A stretch of 24,068 bases of DNA from Spirogloea muscicola (GCA_009602725.1 WELB01000008.1:853774-877841); one strand, 5' to 3'. Positions 1-10,969 are shown, counted from the stretch's first letter. Notes: generated by a model from the letters alone, not told the origin. Numbers and translations are program-made.

Positions 1-120
1 GCCGCCGCAGGCCCTCGCTGCCGCGGCGGCAGCCGTGGCCGCCCTCCGGCCTGCTGCCGTGACGACGCCACCGCCGCCAACCTTCGGCGCATCAGCCCCT
101 CCGGCGGCTGAGGCGCGACG
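1..120. other. GC-rich leader upstream of the esterase-like gene
   Basis: This stretch is very GC-rich and has no convincing coding frame. It lies directly before the ATG at 121, so it probably holds the 5' UTR and proximal promoter of the first gene. No TATA box is obvious. An open frame across it (from 35) is read as a compositional by-product of GC-rich DNA. Confidence 0.4.
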
Positions 121-3100
121 ATGGAGCGCTCGCGCGCCCCCCGCGAGCCCGCCAACTGGGAGGCCAACGGCGGCCCGGGCGAGCGCTCGCCCTCCAAGGC
201 CCGCCGCGAGCGCTCTGCAGGTCGCCGCGCTGCCCGCTTCTGATGCTTCCTCCTCTCCGTCCTCCCTCCTCTCATCACAACGGAGTCACAATCCACACGT
301 CGGGATTTCGAACCTTCTTCCGCACGTCCTTCTCTCAAGCGTCCCTCGTCCATGTCCAGAGCCACCAACCCTACCTACCAATCCTGCTGGCAGCTGGCCT
401 GCCCAACGCCAGTCGCCGTGTCCTCAACCCCAGCACTGATGCAGCGTGAGACGAGCTGGCACAGACTGGCACAGTGTCAGAGGGCAAGGATATGGGCAAC
501 CGTATTGTCGAGCCAATGCTAAGAAGCACCATTTGGTCTCGGCCGCTGATGACTGACTGTCTTGGGCACCTCGTGCGTGCGGGACAGATGCACGCGGCTG
601 CGCAGTGGCAGCAGACTGGAGCCCCGATTGGGACCCGCCCAAGGTGTTCCTGAACAAGGTCGCGGCGCGGCTGCCCGCCGCGATCTCGTCGCACTGCTCC
701 CTGCCGCTGGTTGCCATCGTGCTGTGCGCCACCGTCTGCGCTGCCCTCCTCCTTCTTCCAGCCCCTCGGTCGCCAGCCTGCCCCCCACGCGACACCTCCC
801 AGGTCAGTGTGGCCGTGTTCAGAACTTCCTCTCCTGTTTGCTGCTGACTAGCAGATTCTTTTGGCCAGCAGCTGAGTCGCGCCAATTGACAGAGTAACGC
901 TTACAGAGCAGCACACTTGTGATTATTTTCCTGCCTAAGTCAAAAGTGCAGTCATCTGTAGTGCCCAGTTGACATCAAGCACGCAGACAGCTGAGCTGCT
1001 ATCGGTTTTCTGACGAGCATCACCTTCGGTGAATCTGTGCTGCAGGAGGAGACTCTGAGAGTCCAGATTGCTACGCTTGGGTCACAGGTACGGGCGTGCT
1101 TGACAAGTCAGGAAGCTGGAAGTGAGGGGGATGCTTACAAGCATCGTCTTTGTACCCAATTTGTCAAGAAGCAATACGCATACAACATTCAGAAGCCGCT
1201 CTGGTGGCCGCTCAGCTTCCTGCTCACAGAGTTACGAGCAAGAAAGCACCTCTCAGCTTGTATGGGTTGTCCATAAGTAAGTTGAGGGACAGCCAGGTCC
1301 ACACTTCTCAGGTTCTGACTGATGCCAGGGCTCGCACGCAGATATCCCTCAACACGGACCTGAGCACGCGGCTGCAGGCGGCAGTCGAGCACGTCCGTGT
1401 AAGCGCCGCCTCGATACATCAGCCCCAGATGCTCTGATTATTGCCACTTTTGCCTAGCTAAAATGGCACAGATTGGTTGCTGCAAGTCTTCATCAATCAC
1501 AGCGGGGCTAGCAATGTGGCACTTGCTGCAGACGGAGCGCACGCACGTGCAGCCGCCTGCTGCGGCAACCGAGGAGGAGAAGCAGGAAGAGCGTGAGAAG
1601 GTGGCCGCATTGGTTGCCTTCAGGGTCTCAGAGTCCACGAAGCAGCTGCCAACGACCACTGTGGAGGACAAGCAGGAGGAGCGTGAGAAGGTGGCTGCCT
1701 TGGTTGCCTCCACAGTGTCAGAGTCCACAAAAGAGGAGCTGCGCAATGCCTTCAGTGTGCAGGTTGCCTCGTCTGCCCTTCCTCCCTGGCTTGGGGCATG
1801 TGTGAGATGAGCTCAACTGCAGTGGTCGACCAAGCCGTCAGCTCAAATGGAGCCACACCACGGGCTATGGGTGGCTGAATTAGCAGTGGCCATGGAAGTC
1901 ATACAGCAGCACATAACAAACAAGTAAGCTCGCAGGAAGTTCTGTCGTGGCCTTTGCAGGGTAACTCGCATCTACGGTCGCTGATTGAGAGCGTGCGGCC
2001 TGTGATAAAAGACTGCCCGCCGCCGCCCCCAGCTTGCCCACCGCTGGCGCAGCCAGTCACCTGCGATCCTGCGGAGCTCTGTCCGCCTGCACAGCCCTGC
2101 CCGCCGCAGAAGACCTGCCCCCCGCAGAAGACCTGCCCCAAGCCCCCCCCTCCGTGCCCCACGTGCCCGCTCGGTAAGCTGTGATGACCCTCCACCGTAA
2201 ATCTCACCTTTATGGCTTAGGTGTTTACTTTGGGGAAGTTGATAGTGACGGCATTCTTCACTGACATTCTGGATGAGCGATATTGTGTAGGTCCAATTAA
2301 TTGACCTGTCTTGGAATGCTATTACGTCTATGATTGTGGGTGCAGCGAAGCCATGCCCCATGGTTCTTGCCCCGCAGCGCATCAGAGCAGGCGATGCAAT
2401 GGGCACACGAAGCAGGTGCCCGCCATTGCAAGCTCCTGCATTCTGCCCCCATTGTCTTATGGCCTGCAGCCACTACCATCATGAGCCACGGCAACCTCTT
2501 AGCCAAATTACCTGCTTTGAGTCAGCAGGACCCCGCTCATGTTGCAGCTCGTTACAGGAAGATGATGGGTTGTGTGATTCTGGTGGAAGCCTCTGCTTGG
2601 TTCTGTCAGCAACGGACGAGCTCCAGGCTGACCAGGACTTTGTTGTCCATTGGCCTCTAGCTTGCTGCCCGAGTCGGGCGCTGAAGTGGCGAAGCCGTCG
2701 TGCCAAGATGGTGACAGCCCGGGGAGGTGGACAAGCAGTGATACCTGGGAGGCTGACAACTGCAAGTACCGGCAAGTCCACAACCCTCCAACTCGTGTGC
2801 TGGAGCTCTGGCTGCCATGGAACGTCGGCCAAGGCTGGAGAAGACATCTCGAGCTGCCACACGCTCTTTGCTTCTGAAAGCCCATTGCTGTATGGTATGC
2901 CAGATTTGTCACGAAGGACGAGCTCCGGCGGTGCCTGAATGGCACGTGGGTGCAGTTCATCGGCGACATGAATGCCCGCATGGTCACGAACGAGCTCGCC
3001 AAGCTGGTGGGAAGCCCGCAGCCTCGGCCAGCTCTTGCGTTCAGCTGGCATTTTCTCTTCGCAAAGCATCAGCAGCTGGTAGAGTAAACATTGCGTTACC

Positions 3101-4510
3101 AACAGTAAGCGACACACGGTGGCGCGGGAGGTGCGTCATCTTCAGCTTGGCTCATCCATAATGCGAAGGGCATGCGTGTTTGTTCCATGTCAGATGGCAG
3201 TCATGAGGCGGGATTGGGAGTTGCCAAAGAGCCCGACGAGCACGAGTCCAGTCACTTCCAAGGCATCGGGTTCGCCTCTGTTGGCAAAGGACACCTCCCG
3301 GTATGTCGGAGCTGCCAGGCAGACGGTCTCTATTGAACATCAGTACACCCTGGCCAGGGCTTCGACCGCTGACTGTGCAGTTTGTGACAGCCAATGCAGC
3401 AATCCAAGCGTTGGACCGTGTATGTGCGCTACAGTCAATCACTTCTACCAGCGTATTCATGACTCTCCTGAGGGGATGAATTACTGTTTGCAGGGCAACG
3501 AAACGAGAGGGAGGGGCTCGTGCTCTGCTGGAAGCAGTGCTCCTCGACGACATTCCGCGCGTCGGCTACATGGCCCGCAACTGGGTTTTCCGTCAGCCGC
3601 ATAAGCTGGTGCAATTCGTACCTGCATTCAAGTAATGTTGATCGCTGCTGCTGACACTTATCAAAATTAAAGACAGCGGCCAAGTATCCTTCACTGCTGG
3701 TGGGTGTTAGGCCATCCGCACCATTCTAGTTCATAGGGCAAGTGCTCGCTCTCCCGTACGCCGCTCATAGCTGCTCCTTGATGTCTTTGCGTTTGCGTCT
3801 TGTAGCCCGGCGGGCCGGATGAGCTGGAGCTTAGCAACCAATTCCTGAGGATGATCAAGTCGGGGTCAGTACGCGCCCCCGACTTCATCATCCTTAACGC
3901 TGGGACTGGTGAGGTCCAGGAGCAGGCTGGCCGCAAGGGTGGCAGTCTCTCGGATGACTTTGCAGTGTTCAAGCGCGACATGGAGGACCTCCTGAGCACT
4001 TTGAAGGCATCGCTGATGCCAACGACGCGGCTGGTGTGGGTCAAGTCGCCATTTCTGTGGGTTGGCAAAGTCAAGAAGGTGGATTACTGGCGCGCTCGTG
4101 AGAGGCATGAGCTCTACCAGGACTGGGCTTACACCCGATTCCACGAGGAGGGCTACACTCTTGTCGACTTTTATCAGGTGCGTTGTGGACTTTGGCATGA
4201 TCTCCTGCTGGCAGATTGCTTCAGTGCTTGTGTCCTGTGGTAAGCATGAGTAGCACAACTTGGAGGATAACTATGTCTTCACATGTAGGGGAGCTGTTGA
4301 GCTAGATCCAAATGCATGTACGTACATCGTCATGCCAAAAGCCAAGTGCTAAACGCTAAAAGCTAAATGCTCCATTTCGTTTTCTGGCAGACAACCCAGT
4401 CACGGCCAGACCAGGTGCTGGGGGACGGCTTACACTATGACATGAATGTTGTGCGCGCACATACCAACATTGTGGCACATGTCGTGTGCACAGCACTCGG
4501 AGTAGTGTAA
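121..4510 (+). CDS. Type II membrane protein with SGNH/PC-esterase-like domain, catalytic Ser replaced by Met
   Basis: Spliced model, phases all agreeing: 121-220, 615-802, 1046-1087, 1342-1398, 1532-1762, 1960-2173, 2636-2771, 2904-3078, 3194-3300, 3494-3617, 3806-4177, 4391-4510, giving about 621 residues. A basic cytosolic N-terminus is followed by one membrane segment (about residues 63-81), a charged stalk with a duplicated 30-residue unit, and a Cys/Pro-rich hinge (CPPPPPACPP and CPPQKTCPPQKTCP). The luminal part begins with a PMR5N-like segment (C300, GRW at 307-309, CKYR). It continues with FIGDMNARM (341-349), APDFIILNAG (482-491) and DGLHYD (594-599). The Asp-Gly-Leu-His end resembles the DxxH motif of PCED1/TBL/NXPE-type SGNH esterases. 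The motif I Ser is Met345. The family usually O-acylates or de-acylates glycans in the Golgi; activity here is doubtful. Exons 3194-3300 and the donor at 3079 are the least certain parts. Confidence 0.78.
1571..1750 (+). repeat. Tandem duplication of a 30-codon stalk unit
   Basis: Two adjacent 90-nt units within exon 1532-1762 encode nearly the same peptide, around KQEEREKVAALVA followed by VSESTK. The offset is exactly 90 nt (agcagg at 1581 and 1671), so the reading frame is kept. The unit is acidic-basic and heptad-like, consistent with a coiled-coil stalk. Differences between the copies are mostly third-base changes plus a few substitutions. Confidence 0.85.
2772..2903 (+). other. Probable GC-AG intron
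   Basis: The exon ends in TAC CG and is followed by GCAAGT, the classic GC-donor consensus. The acceptor is TATGCCAG at 2896-2903. Joining CG to the following A makes Arg and gives CKYRFVTKDELRRC, which is the spacing expected between the Cys/Trp-rich segment and motif I in this family. No GT donor nearby keeps both halves of the domain in frame. Confidence 0.65.
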
Positions 4511-4593
4511 GCGAAGGACACTGTTCACTTGAGCACCAGCAGCAGACCCCCCCTCGCCACAGCCTTGTATCACTATAGCTCCGCAAGAAAAAC

Positions 4594-4598
4594 TGTAA
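4594..4598 (+). terminator. TGTAA poly(A) signal of the esterase-like gene
   Basis: TGTAA lies 84 nt after the stop codon of the esterase-like gene. This pentamer is the usual polyadenylation signal of chlorophyte algae. The transcript probably ends about 10-20 nt further on. Confidence 0.6.
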
Positions 4599-4795
4599 GT
4601 ACATGCAATTGATCGACTGCACTAATTGCACACCTGCATCAAGGCGCTAAAATTTGGGCAAGCCTAGGGGATGGTGACCAAGCTAAGGGCGGGGTTTTGA
4701 TAAATACTAGCCACTCTGCAGAAATGCATAGTCAACACACCACGGATAAAAAAGGACAGCACCGTGGATAGAGGGCAAAGCTTCCAAGTCCTACA

Positions 4796-4800
4796 TTACA
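4796..4800 (-). terminator. TGTAA poly(A) signal, minus strand, for the TPR gene
   Basis: TTACA on the plus strand reads TGTAA on the minus strand, about 460 nt past the stop of the TPR gene. If used, the two convergent genes would have 3' ends about 180 nt apart. The UTR between 5260 and 4800 holds no coding frame that I trust. Confidence 0.4.
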
Positions 4801-5260
4801 TAACACAAAAGCTGCAGTAAGCAAGAAGTGCAACTGTGCTACCTCATGCTCAGCCAACGCGTGGATCCCACAGGGAGCCACACAAATGTACACAGACTGG
4901 GGGGGGCACTGGGGCTTGCAACATGGATAGCCCCACGCAGCAATAGCCTTGCGGTAGTAGCAGCAGCCAGCAGGCTTCTATGAATCTACCACAGGGACGA
5001 GAAACTCCTCGCTAGGCTCTTTCTAAGGGCCAACAGGCAACTGCACTCGACTCTTCCCAGCACAGTGCCTACTACTGGCATCACTGCCAGTACAATGTGA
5101 CAGCCCCGGTACTGCAACTCCACACAAACTGCTGCCACGGGGTGGGGCAAGGGAGGCCAGAAAGGGGAGGAAAAGGTGGTCGTTGTAATGTGGGAGGAGG
5201 GGAAGTTGAGGGCTGTGCATGTCAGCCTCTTTGTGGAGGAGTTGAGCACAAGCCACTACT

Positions 5261-6853
5261 TCAGGTGGATGCGGTGGCAGCAGGGCCGCGTCCCAGAAGC
5301 GCTGGCCCGTGTGCAACGAGCGCAGGGCAGGTCAGCGGCACTGTCTCATCACTGCCGCCTGCAGCTTGGCTTTCATCGCCATTCTCTGAATTCCACAAGA
5401 ACGAGGCATGTGCTGCAAGCACATAGCTGCAACATGATCATACCAGATCCGGCTGTCAGTAAAGGGAGTTGGCCACCGGCAATACATCTCATGTGGCCTG
5501 CTAAGTATCTAACAACCTTGTATACTTCAGGGTCGACATTTATCTACATATAAGTAGCGAAGCTCAGATGGCCCATAAGCAGCCCAGGAAAGACGCAAGT
5601 CCATCTGCCATGGTGGGTGGCGGATCAGCTTGTTGGCAGAGTGACAGCAAGCTGCAGACACACACAACCATGGCAGCACATTACGCTACCATCAACAAGG
5701 GCTTACCAATCCTCGGGAGCAGCTCGGATGGCCTGCTCAAAGTAGCTGCTGGCGCGCTCCATGTCATGGTGTGCATCCCAGACCAGCTTTGCATACTGCG
5801 CGAGAATTTCTCCATCCCCCGGGTTGGCCAGGATTGCGCGCTCGTAGTACTCCTCCGCACGGACGTAGTCCTGCTGAATCTGCAGAAGTGGAGCAGCCAC
5901 AGGCCAAGACAGCGTCAGATGCCGACCACGACTGACGAGTCCCAAGCAGGGCGAGGGCAACGCTACACAGCTGCAACTAGACCCGAGCAATGTGAGAGCC
6001 GACTGCTCAAGGCGATACCAGATTCACAACAGCGAGACTTGCTGCTGGGCCTGGCAGTGAGAGCGCCAGTGCTCGACAATGTCAGTGACACCGACATCAC
6101 TGCCACACCAATACTCCATCACCCGTACAGCCGCTGGTTCTCACAGCTGTCCACAGAGCTTGTATAGCACCGACCCCAGATTTGCGATGACAGGTTGGAG
6201 CGGCGGCCGTCGCCAGTTGGGTACAGCTGTACCTCGAAGAGGAAGCGGGCGTAGTTGCGCAGGAGCAGCGGGTTGCCGGGATCCACTCGGAGCGCCTGCC
6301 GGTAGTACAGATCTCGGCCGGACGAGTCCATGCCGCTGCTGCTGCCGCCATTGCTGCCGTTGTTGCTGCCGCCGCCATTGTACCCGCCTTGGCCGCCCCC
6401 CCTCCTTCCATGCCCGCCTCCGCTGACGTGCCCTCCGCTGCCGCCGCCGCTGCCACCAATACCCAATCCGCCGGCGATGAACATGGGGCCGAGTACGTCC
6501 TCATCTGAGACGCCGCCCTCTGGCGCGTGCGTCCGGTGGTCGCAGAACCCCGGAAGGCTGACCATCCGTGAGGCCGACGCCCGCATCTGGAAGCCATTGC
6601 TACTGTAGTTGCTGCCAGCAAAGTATTCGCTGGCTGATGCGGCGCTCTGCGGCAGGGGGGCAGCCACTGGGCGCTCGTGCTCGCCGGCGCCGCATCCTCC
6701 GGCGGCAGCCATGCCCATCTCCTCGGCGACGCTGGCTGCCGGCACAATGGGCATGACAGATGGGCGGTCGTGCCAGGCGGGAGGAGCTGCGGCGAAGCTC
6801 TGGGCGGGGAAGCTGTGGAGCCGCTGAAGCCAGCGTGCGGCGCTGGCGCCCGG

Positions 6854-6884
<31 letters not shown>

Positions 6885-7208
6885 GCACCGTCTCTGGCCC
6901 AGCCTTGCCATTGCCAGTGGAAGTCGCGGTCGCGGCCAGTGGCAGCGGCGGCGGCGGGGGCGATAGCCCACCCAGAGAGGCGGCAACGGCGGCGGCGGCG
7001 GCGGCGGCGGCGTCGANTCGGCGTCGCGAAGAGCTCCCCCGGCGGCGGCGGCGGCGGCGGAGGAGGAGGGCGACGGGAGGAGGGGCTTGGCTGCGCCGGC
7101 GGCGGCCCACGGATAGTCGGCGGGGCCGGCGTCGGGGGCCAAGGCCGGCGGCAGCGGCGGGGCCAACGCCGACAGCGCCGGCGTCGACATGCTCCGCAGG
7201 AGCAGCAT
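5261..7208 (-). CDS. Plant-type TPR protein (MLLRS-STP N-terminus)
   Basis: Confident exons on the minus strand: a large exon ending at 6233, then 5879-5707, then 5426-5261 with TGA. Introns are 6232-5880 and 5706-5427, both GT-AG with matching phase. The N-terminus at 7208 reads MLLLRSMSTPALSAL, like the MLLRSSSTP start of land-plant TPR-like proteins. The core has three TPR-like units: YYRQALRVDPGNPLLLRNYA, YYERAILANPGDGEILAQYA and YFEQAIRAAPEDCYVLAAHA. The last exon encodes an acidic Ser/Gly-rich tail. Between lies a Gly/Asn/Ser-rich linker (about 6300-6450). Family members are probable protein-interaction scaffolds; no reaction is implied. The frame changes between the N-terminal part and the part from about 6870, across GCC runs and one N at 7017. 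Either a short intron or a sequence error explains this, so the 5' half is provisional. Confidence 0.8.
6853..7060. repeat. GCC/GGC trinucleotide microsatellites with an ambiguous base
   Basis: Three runs of GGC triplets lie at about 6853-6892, 6987-7012 and 7040-7060, with an N at 7017. They sit inside the 5' coding part of the TPR gene and encode Ala or Pro runs depending on frame. The coding frame changes across this stretch, so copy number may be wrong in the assembly. Confidence 0.8.
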
Positions 7209-8995
7209 CTCCGCCGGCAACGGCAGCGGCGGCGGCAGCGGCGGCGGCGGAGGCGGCGGGCGTGGCGCGGCAGCGACAGAGGAAGAGCGCGCGGCGCGGC
7301 GCGGCGCTCAACAAGCTCCGGGCGCAGCGGCGGCGGCGGCGGAGGCGGCGGCCATGGCGCTCGGTCGCCGACGGGGGATTGGGATGGAGGAACGGTGGCG
7401 CAAGAAGATGCTGGGTGGCGGGGGCGGCCGGGCAGCCCGAGAGATGTTTTGCAGGGCTACCCGGCCGAGGGGAGCCCGTCGGGCGGCCCGACGCGTCAGC
7501 GTCGGCTGACGGGCGCGCGGCGGCCTCCCGGCCCCTCCGGAGATCCGGGGGGCCAGGGGGGTGCCAGATCTTTGCGGGCGGCCCTGCGCGCATGCCCGCG
7601 CCGACGGGGAGGTGGTGGGGAGGAATTTGCCGCAGTCCCCGTCACATGGCCAACTGTGGAAAACCAGGTCACAGAATGAGAAGTGGACCTCTCAAAGGGT
7701 CCGAAGGGGCGGAAAGGAAAAGTGGCTCTCCCAAAACCCTCTCCCAGAAGGGGCGAGGGCCCTCTAAAAAGCCAGCCCGAAAAGTTTGGACAATTTGCTG
7801 ACAACGCATACGTGAGCAAGGAGCATGAAGGATAATCACTCGGTGAGCCGCAAGGCGGAGAGAACTGGGGGGGGGGGTGCAGCCCCCCCAGGTGGGGGGC
7901 CCCCGGGAGGGGTTTGCCGAAAGGACGCCCGCCTGCCGGTTGGGCGGTCGGCAGAGGGGCGCGGCCGCGCCATTGGGCGGCGCGATCCTGCGTCGGGGGC
8001 ACCGCTGGAGCCTCGCCGCCTCGCCGCCCCCTCCACCCCTCGCCCTGCCCGCGCCCAACAAACACAACAGTTGCCCCTTACCAAACCCTTCTCCAGTGGC
8101 ACCCCCCCGCGCCCAATGCCCGGCCCCGGCACGAGCGGCCCCCGACAGCTCGGCGCGCTGCCCCGGCCAATCGGTGGCGCCTGTTGCGGCGCCCCATTGG
8201 TCACCATGCGGGGAAGCACGTGGGCCTGCCCCCCTCCTGTGCCGCGACGTGTCGGGCAGCCCGGGCCGCTCGCCCAAAATATCTGCTCCCTGCCGGGGTG
8301 GCTGCCCGCGCCGGGAAAGCCTGCGCCTTCGGGCAGGCGTTTCCGCTGCCCGGGGCCGGGCGGAAAGTCCGAGGGGCTCGGCTCCGGGCGGGCGGCGCCT
8401 GCGCGCCGTCGGGGAGCGGCCGACGACCCGGGTCCGCCGGTGTCGGGAAGCTCCACTGGCGGCCGGCTGTATCAAGATCTGGCACGCCAGGCCGCCACGT
8501 AGCCCAGCCGTCGGCGGGAGCCAATAGAAGGGCCCCATTCCAGTCCACCTCGGACGGGAGCTTCTAGCAGGCGCCACGTCGTGGCTGGCGGCCCCCAAAG
8601 GGCCGGCGGGCGGTGCTACTAAACGGCGGAGCTTGCGCCGCCGACATCTTCTCGCTTGTTCCGGGGCCAGCCCGGTAACTAGTACGCCGTCACCGCTGAC
8701 GGCGGGCTGCCGGCTGCCCACGCCCACGCCGCTCGCCCTTTCCCGGACCTTCGCCATCTGGGGTGGGCCGCGACACATCCGTCACCGAATGCGGGCAGAA
8801 TTCAAACACGCCTCCCCCGGTGACTCGTAAATGCCGCCACTATTTTCTTTCATCTAACTTACTTAGCTTCTGACGTTACATAAACGGGCTGCCCCGGCCT
8901 GACGGCTACTGCCCAGCCCCAGCGCGGGTACTTGCGCCAGCTCCTTCCCTCGTGCCGCCATCGCCAGCAGACCCCGAGCTCGCGTCCCCTTGAAG
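7209..8995. promoter_or_regulatory. Divergent promoter region between the TPR gene and msrA
   Basis: This 1.8-kb gap separates two genes transcribed away from each other. It is GC-rich and has long open frames on both strands that look like no known protein. Four CCAAT-box cores are visible: ATTGG 7972-7976, CCAAT 8167-8171, ATTGG 8196-8200 and CCAAT 8521-8525. No clear TATA box was found. Nearest the msrA start the sequence becomes less GC-rich (8830-8890). About 7740-7800 weakly resembles the LINE tail seen at 18.7-20.2 kb. Confidence 0.5.
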
Positions 8996-10830
8996 ATGAC
9001 CGCCGCAGCCGCCGCTGCCGCCACAGCCTCCTCCCCGCTCGCCGCCGCCGCCCTCGCCCGCCGCTGCTCCTCCGCCCTTGCCTCCGCCCCCCGCGCCTCG
9101 CCCGCCGCGCCGCCGCTCCGCACCCCGTTCCTCGGCTCCGGCGCCGCCCGCTTTCTCCGCCGCACAAGTCCCCGTGAGCTCCCGCGCTCCTCCGCTCTGA
9201 GGACCCTTGCCGCCACCTTTCTGTGGTCCACTCTGGCGGTCTGCTCTCTGTGCTGCTGCGTTCTCCGTATGCATCCGCACCCCACTCTGCTGCTGGCCAT
9301 CACGAAGCAAGCTGAGCTGAACTGGTCCAGCCAGCTGGCTGTTGGTCCGGTCGTACTTCCAGCTCGTCGAGCTGCTTGCTTGAGGAGTCCTCGCCGTCTC
9401 GGCGGTCGAGATTGCATGTGCGTCTGGCAATTGTCCGAGCATGCTCGGCATCCCCGCCAAGCCACCAGGGCAGGCCTGAGTGACCAGCTGAGACTGCGGC
9501 AGGAGTTGTTGTCCTCCAGCGTGTTCCTCCATAGTGTAGGGCAAGCTTCAGTAGGGCAAGCTCCGTCCCAAGCTGTAGAGTTTGACAGTCGTCAACATAG
9601 GAGGCCGAGACCTTTTAGGTCTGCAAGTTACAGTCAGCCGCCACCCCACTTCGATGCTTCAAATCTGAAGTACGTAACCCACCTGTCGGTCTCAATGGTG
9701 TTCCTCATTGCAGTGTGACTTAGCTGTGACTTGTGGGGTTTGCTTTGCAGAAGCTGAGCAGAGTGCACCGGCGAGCTTGCGGATGAAGGGTTTGTTTGGA
9801 GGCCTCTTTGGTAACAGTCGGGCTGCCATGTCGACCGAGTCGAACAGCATTGCGCTTGGGCCCGATGATGACGTGCCACTTAAGGTATTCTTATAAAACC
9901 CATTAGACATTAGTTTGTCAATTACCTTACTTGTGCTTGGAGGCAATCCTACTTTTAGTGTCTTTGTGCAAGCCTGAAAGAGCAAAGGTCACATCTGCAC
10001 AGAACATCAGTGCTGCTGGGATCTTTGGCAACTGAAAGGTGTCCTGCAGCTGCAGCACCGATAGGCAGAGAAGATATGCTCACAGTGACTAGGTCGAGAT
10101 TGACATAGATCACCAAAGCAGGTAGTAGAGACTGTGGTCGACTGAGCTGGCTTGGCGCTGCACAGCAGGGCACAGAATTTGCAACCTTTGGTGCCGGCTG
10201 TTTCTGGGGCGTGGAGCTGGCCTTCCAGCGAGTGCCTGGCGTGGTGAAGACGGAGGTCGGATACGCTGGCGGCAAGACTGACCAGCCGCGCTACGACGAG
10301 GTCTGCGGCGGTCGCACGGGCCACGCTGAGGTTGTGAGGGTGCTGTACAATCCACAGGAGGTTGCTTATGACCAGCTGCTGTCAGTCCTGTGGAAGCGCC
10401 ACGACCCGACACAGCTCAACCGCCAGGTATGCAATTACTACAGTGCAACCTTCCTTAAAAGAGGGTAATGAGACAACAACACAGAGCAAGCCTATTGACT
10501 GATTTGACTCTGCATGATGACTTACTTACTTGTTGCAAGGTCTCATGCAGCTCTCATATCATTGTGTGTGTCATGCAGGGTAATGATGTCGGCACACAGT
10601 ATCGGTCAGCAGTTTACTTTTACTCGCCAGAGCAGGAGAAGATCCTCCATGAGTCAATAGCCAAGGAGGAGGCACGTATTGGGCGCAAGATTGTCACGGA
10701 GGTGAAGCCAGCGCCTAAGTTCTACCCTGCTGAGTCGTATCATCAGCAGTACCTTGAGAAGGGTGGCCGCATGGGGCGCGGTCAATCAGCAGCTAAGGGC
10801 TGCTCGGATCCTATTCGGTGTTATGGCTGA
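8996..10830 (+). CDS. msrA: Peptide methionine sulfoxide reductase MsrA, plastid-type
   Basis: Exons 8996-9173, 9751-9884, 10169-10426 and 10579-10830 give 273 residues with all phases consistent. MsrA reduces methionine-S-sulfoxide in proteins using thioredoxin. The catalytic motif GCFWG is at residues 114-118 (Cys115). GNDVGTQYR follows at 191-199, and the C-terminus [11 protein letters not shown] supplies candidate resolving cysteines C265 and C271. This tail is typical of plant plastid MSRA4. The first exon is Ala/Ser/Arg-rich with few acidic residues, as expected of a chloroplast transit peptide. The segment before the domain, [13 protein letters not shown], also matches plant plastid forms. 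The ATG at 8996 is the first in frame. Intron 1 (577 nt) separates the transit peptide from the enzyme. Confidence 0.95.
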
Positions 10831-10948
10831 GCTGCTGTCTAGACTCTGATACAGTGCATTCAAGACACAAAACGAATTGAAATTTGTTCATTGGATTGCT
10901 TTTTAAGACTCTGTATTGATGGGCTGTACATCTGATAAGAAAGTCAAG

Positions 10949-10953
10949 TGTAA
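10949..10953 (+). terminator. TGTAA poly(A) signal of msrA
   Basis: TGTAA lies about 120 nt after the msrA stop codon, inside an AT-richer 3' UTR. It fits the chlorophyte polyadenylation signal. Confidence 0.65.
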
Positions 10954-10969
10954 GAGAAGGATGTCGGCC

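Noticed and set aside
2378-2415. Extra small exon in the esterase-like gene
   Set aside because: It has splice-like ends and an open frame, but its outgoing phase does not fit the next exon at 2636, whereas direct joining of 2173 to 2636 does.
6097-7593. 498-residue minus-strand open frame over the TPR gene
   Set aside because: It is open only because of GCC repeats and GC-rich composition. The real TPR motifs lie in another frame, and this frame reads as Arg/Ala/Pro runs.
6677-7801. 374-residue plus-strand open frame
   Set aside because: It is antisense to the TPR gene and its promoter, made of Gly/Ala/Arg repeats with no family-like motif.
7669-8778. Long overlapping frames on both strands in the divergent promoter
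   Set aside because: All frames are open through high GC, with Pro/Arg/Gly-rich peptides and no plausible splice-consistent gene.
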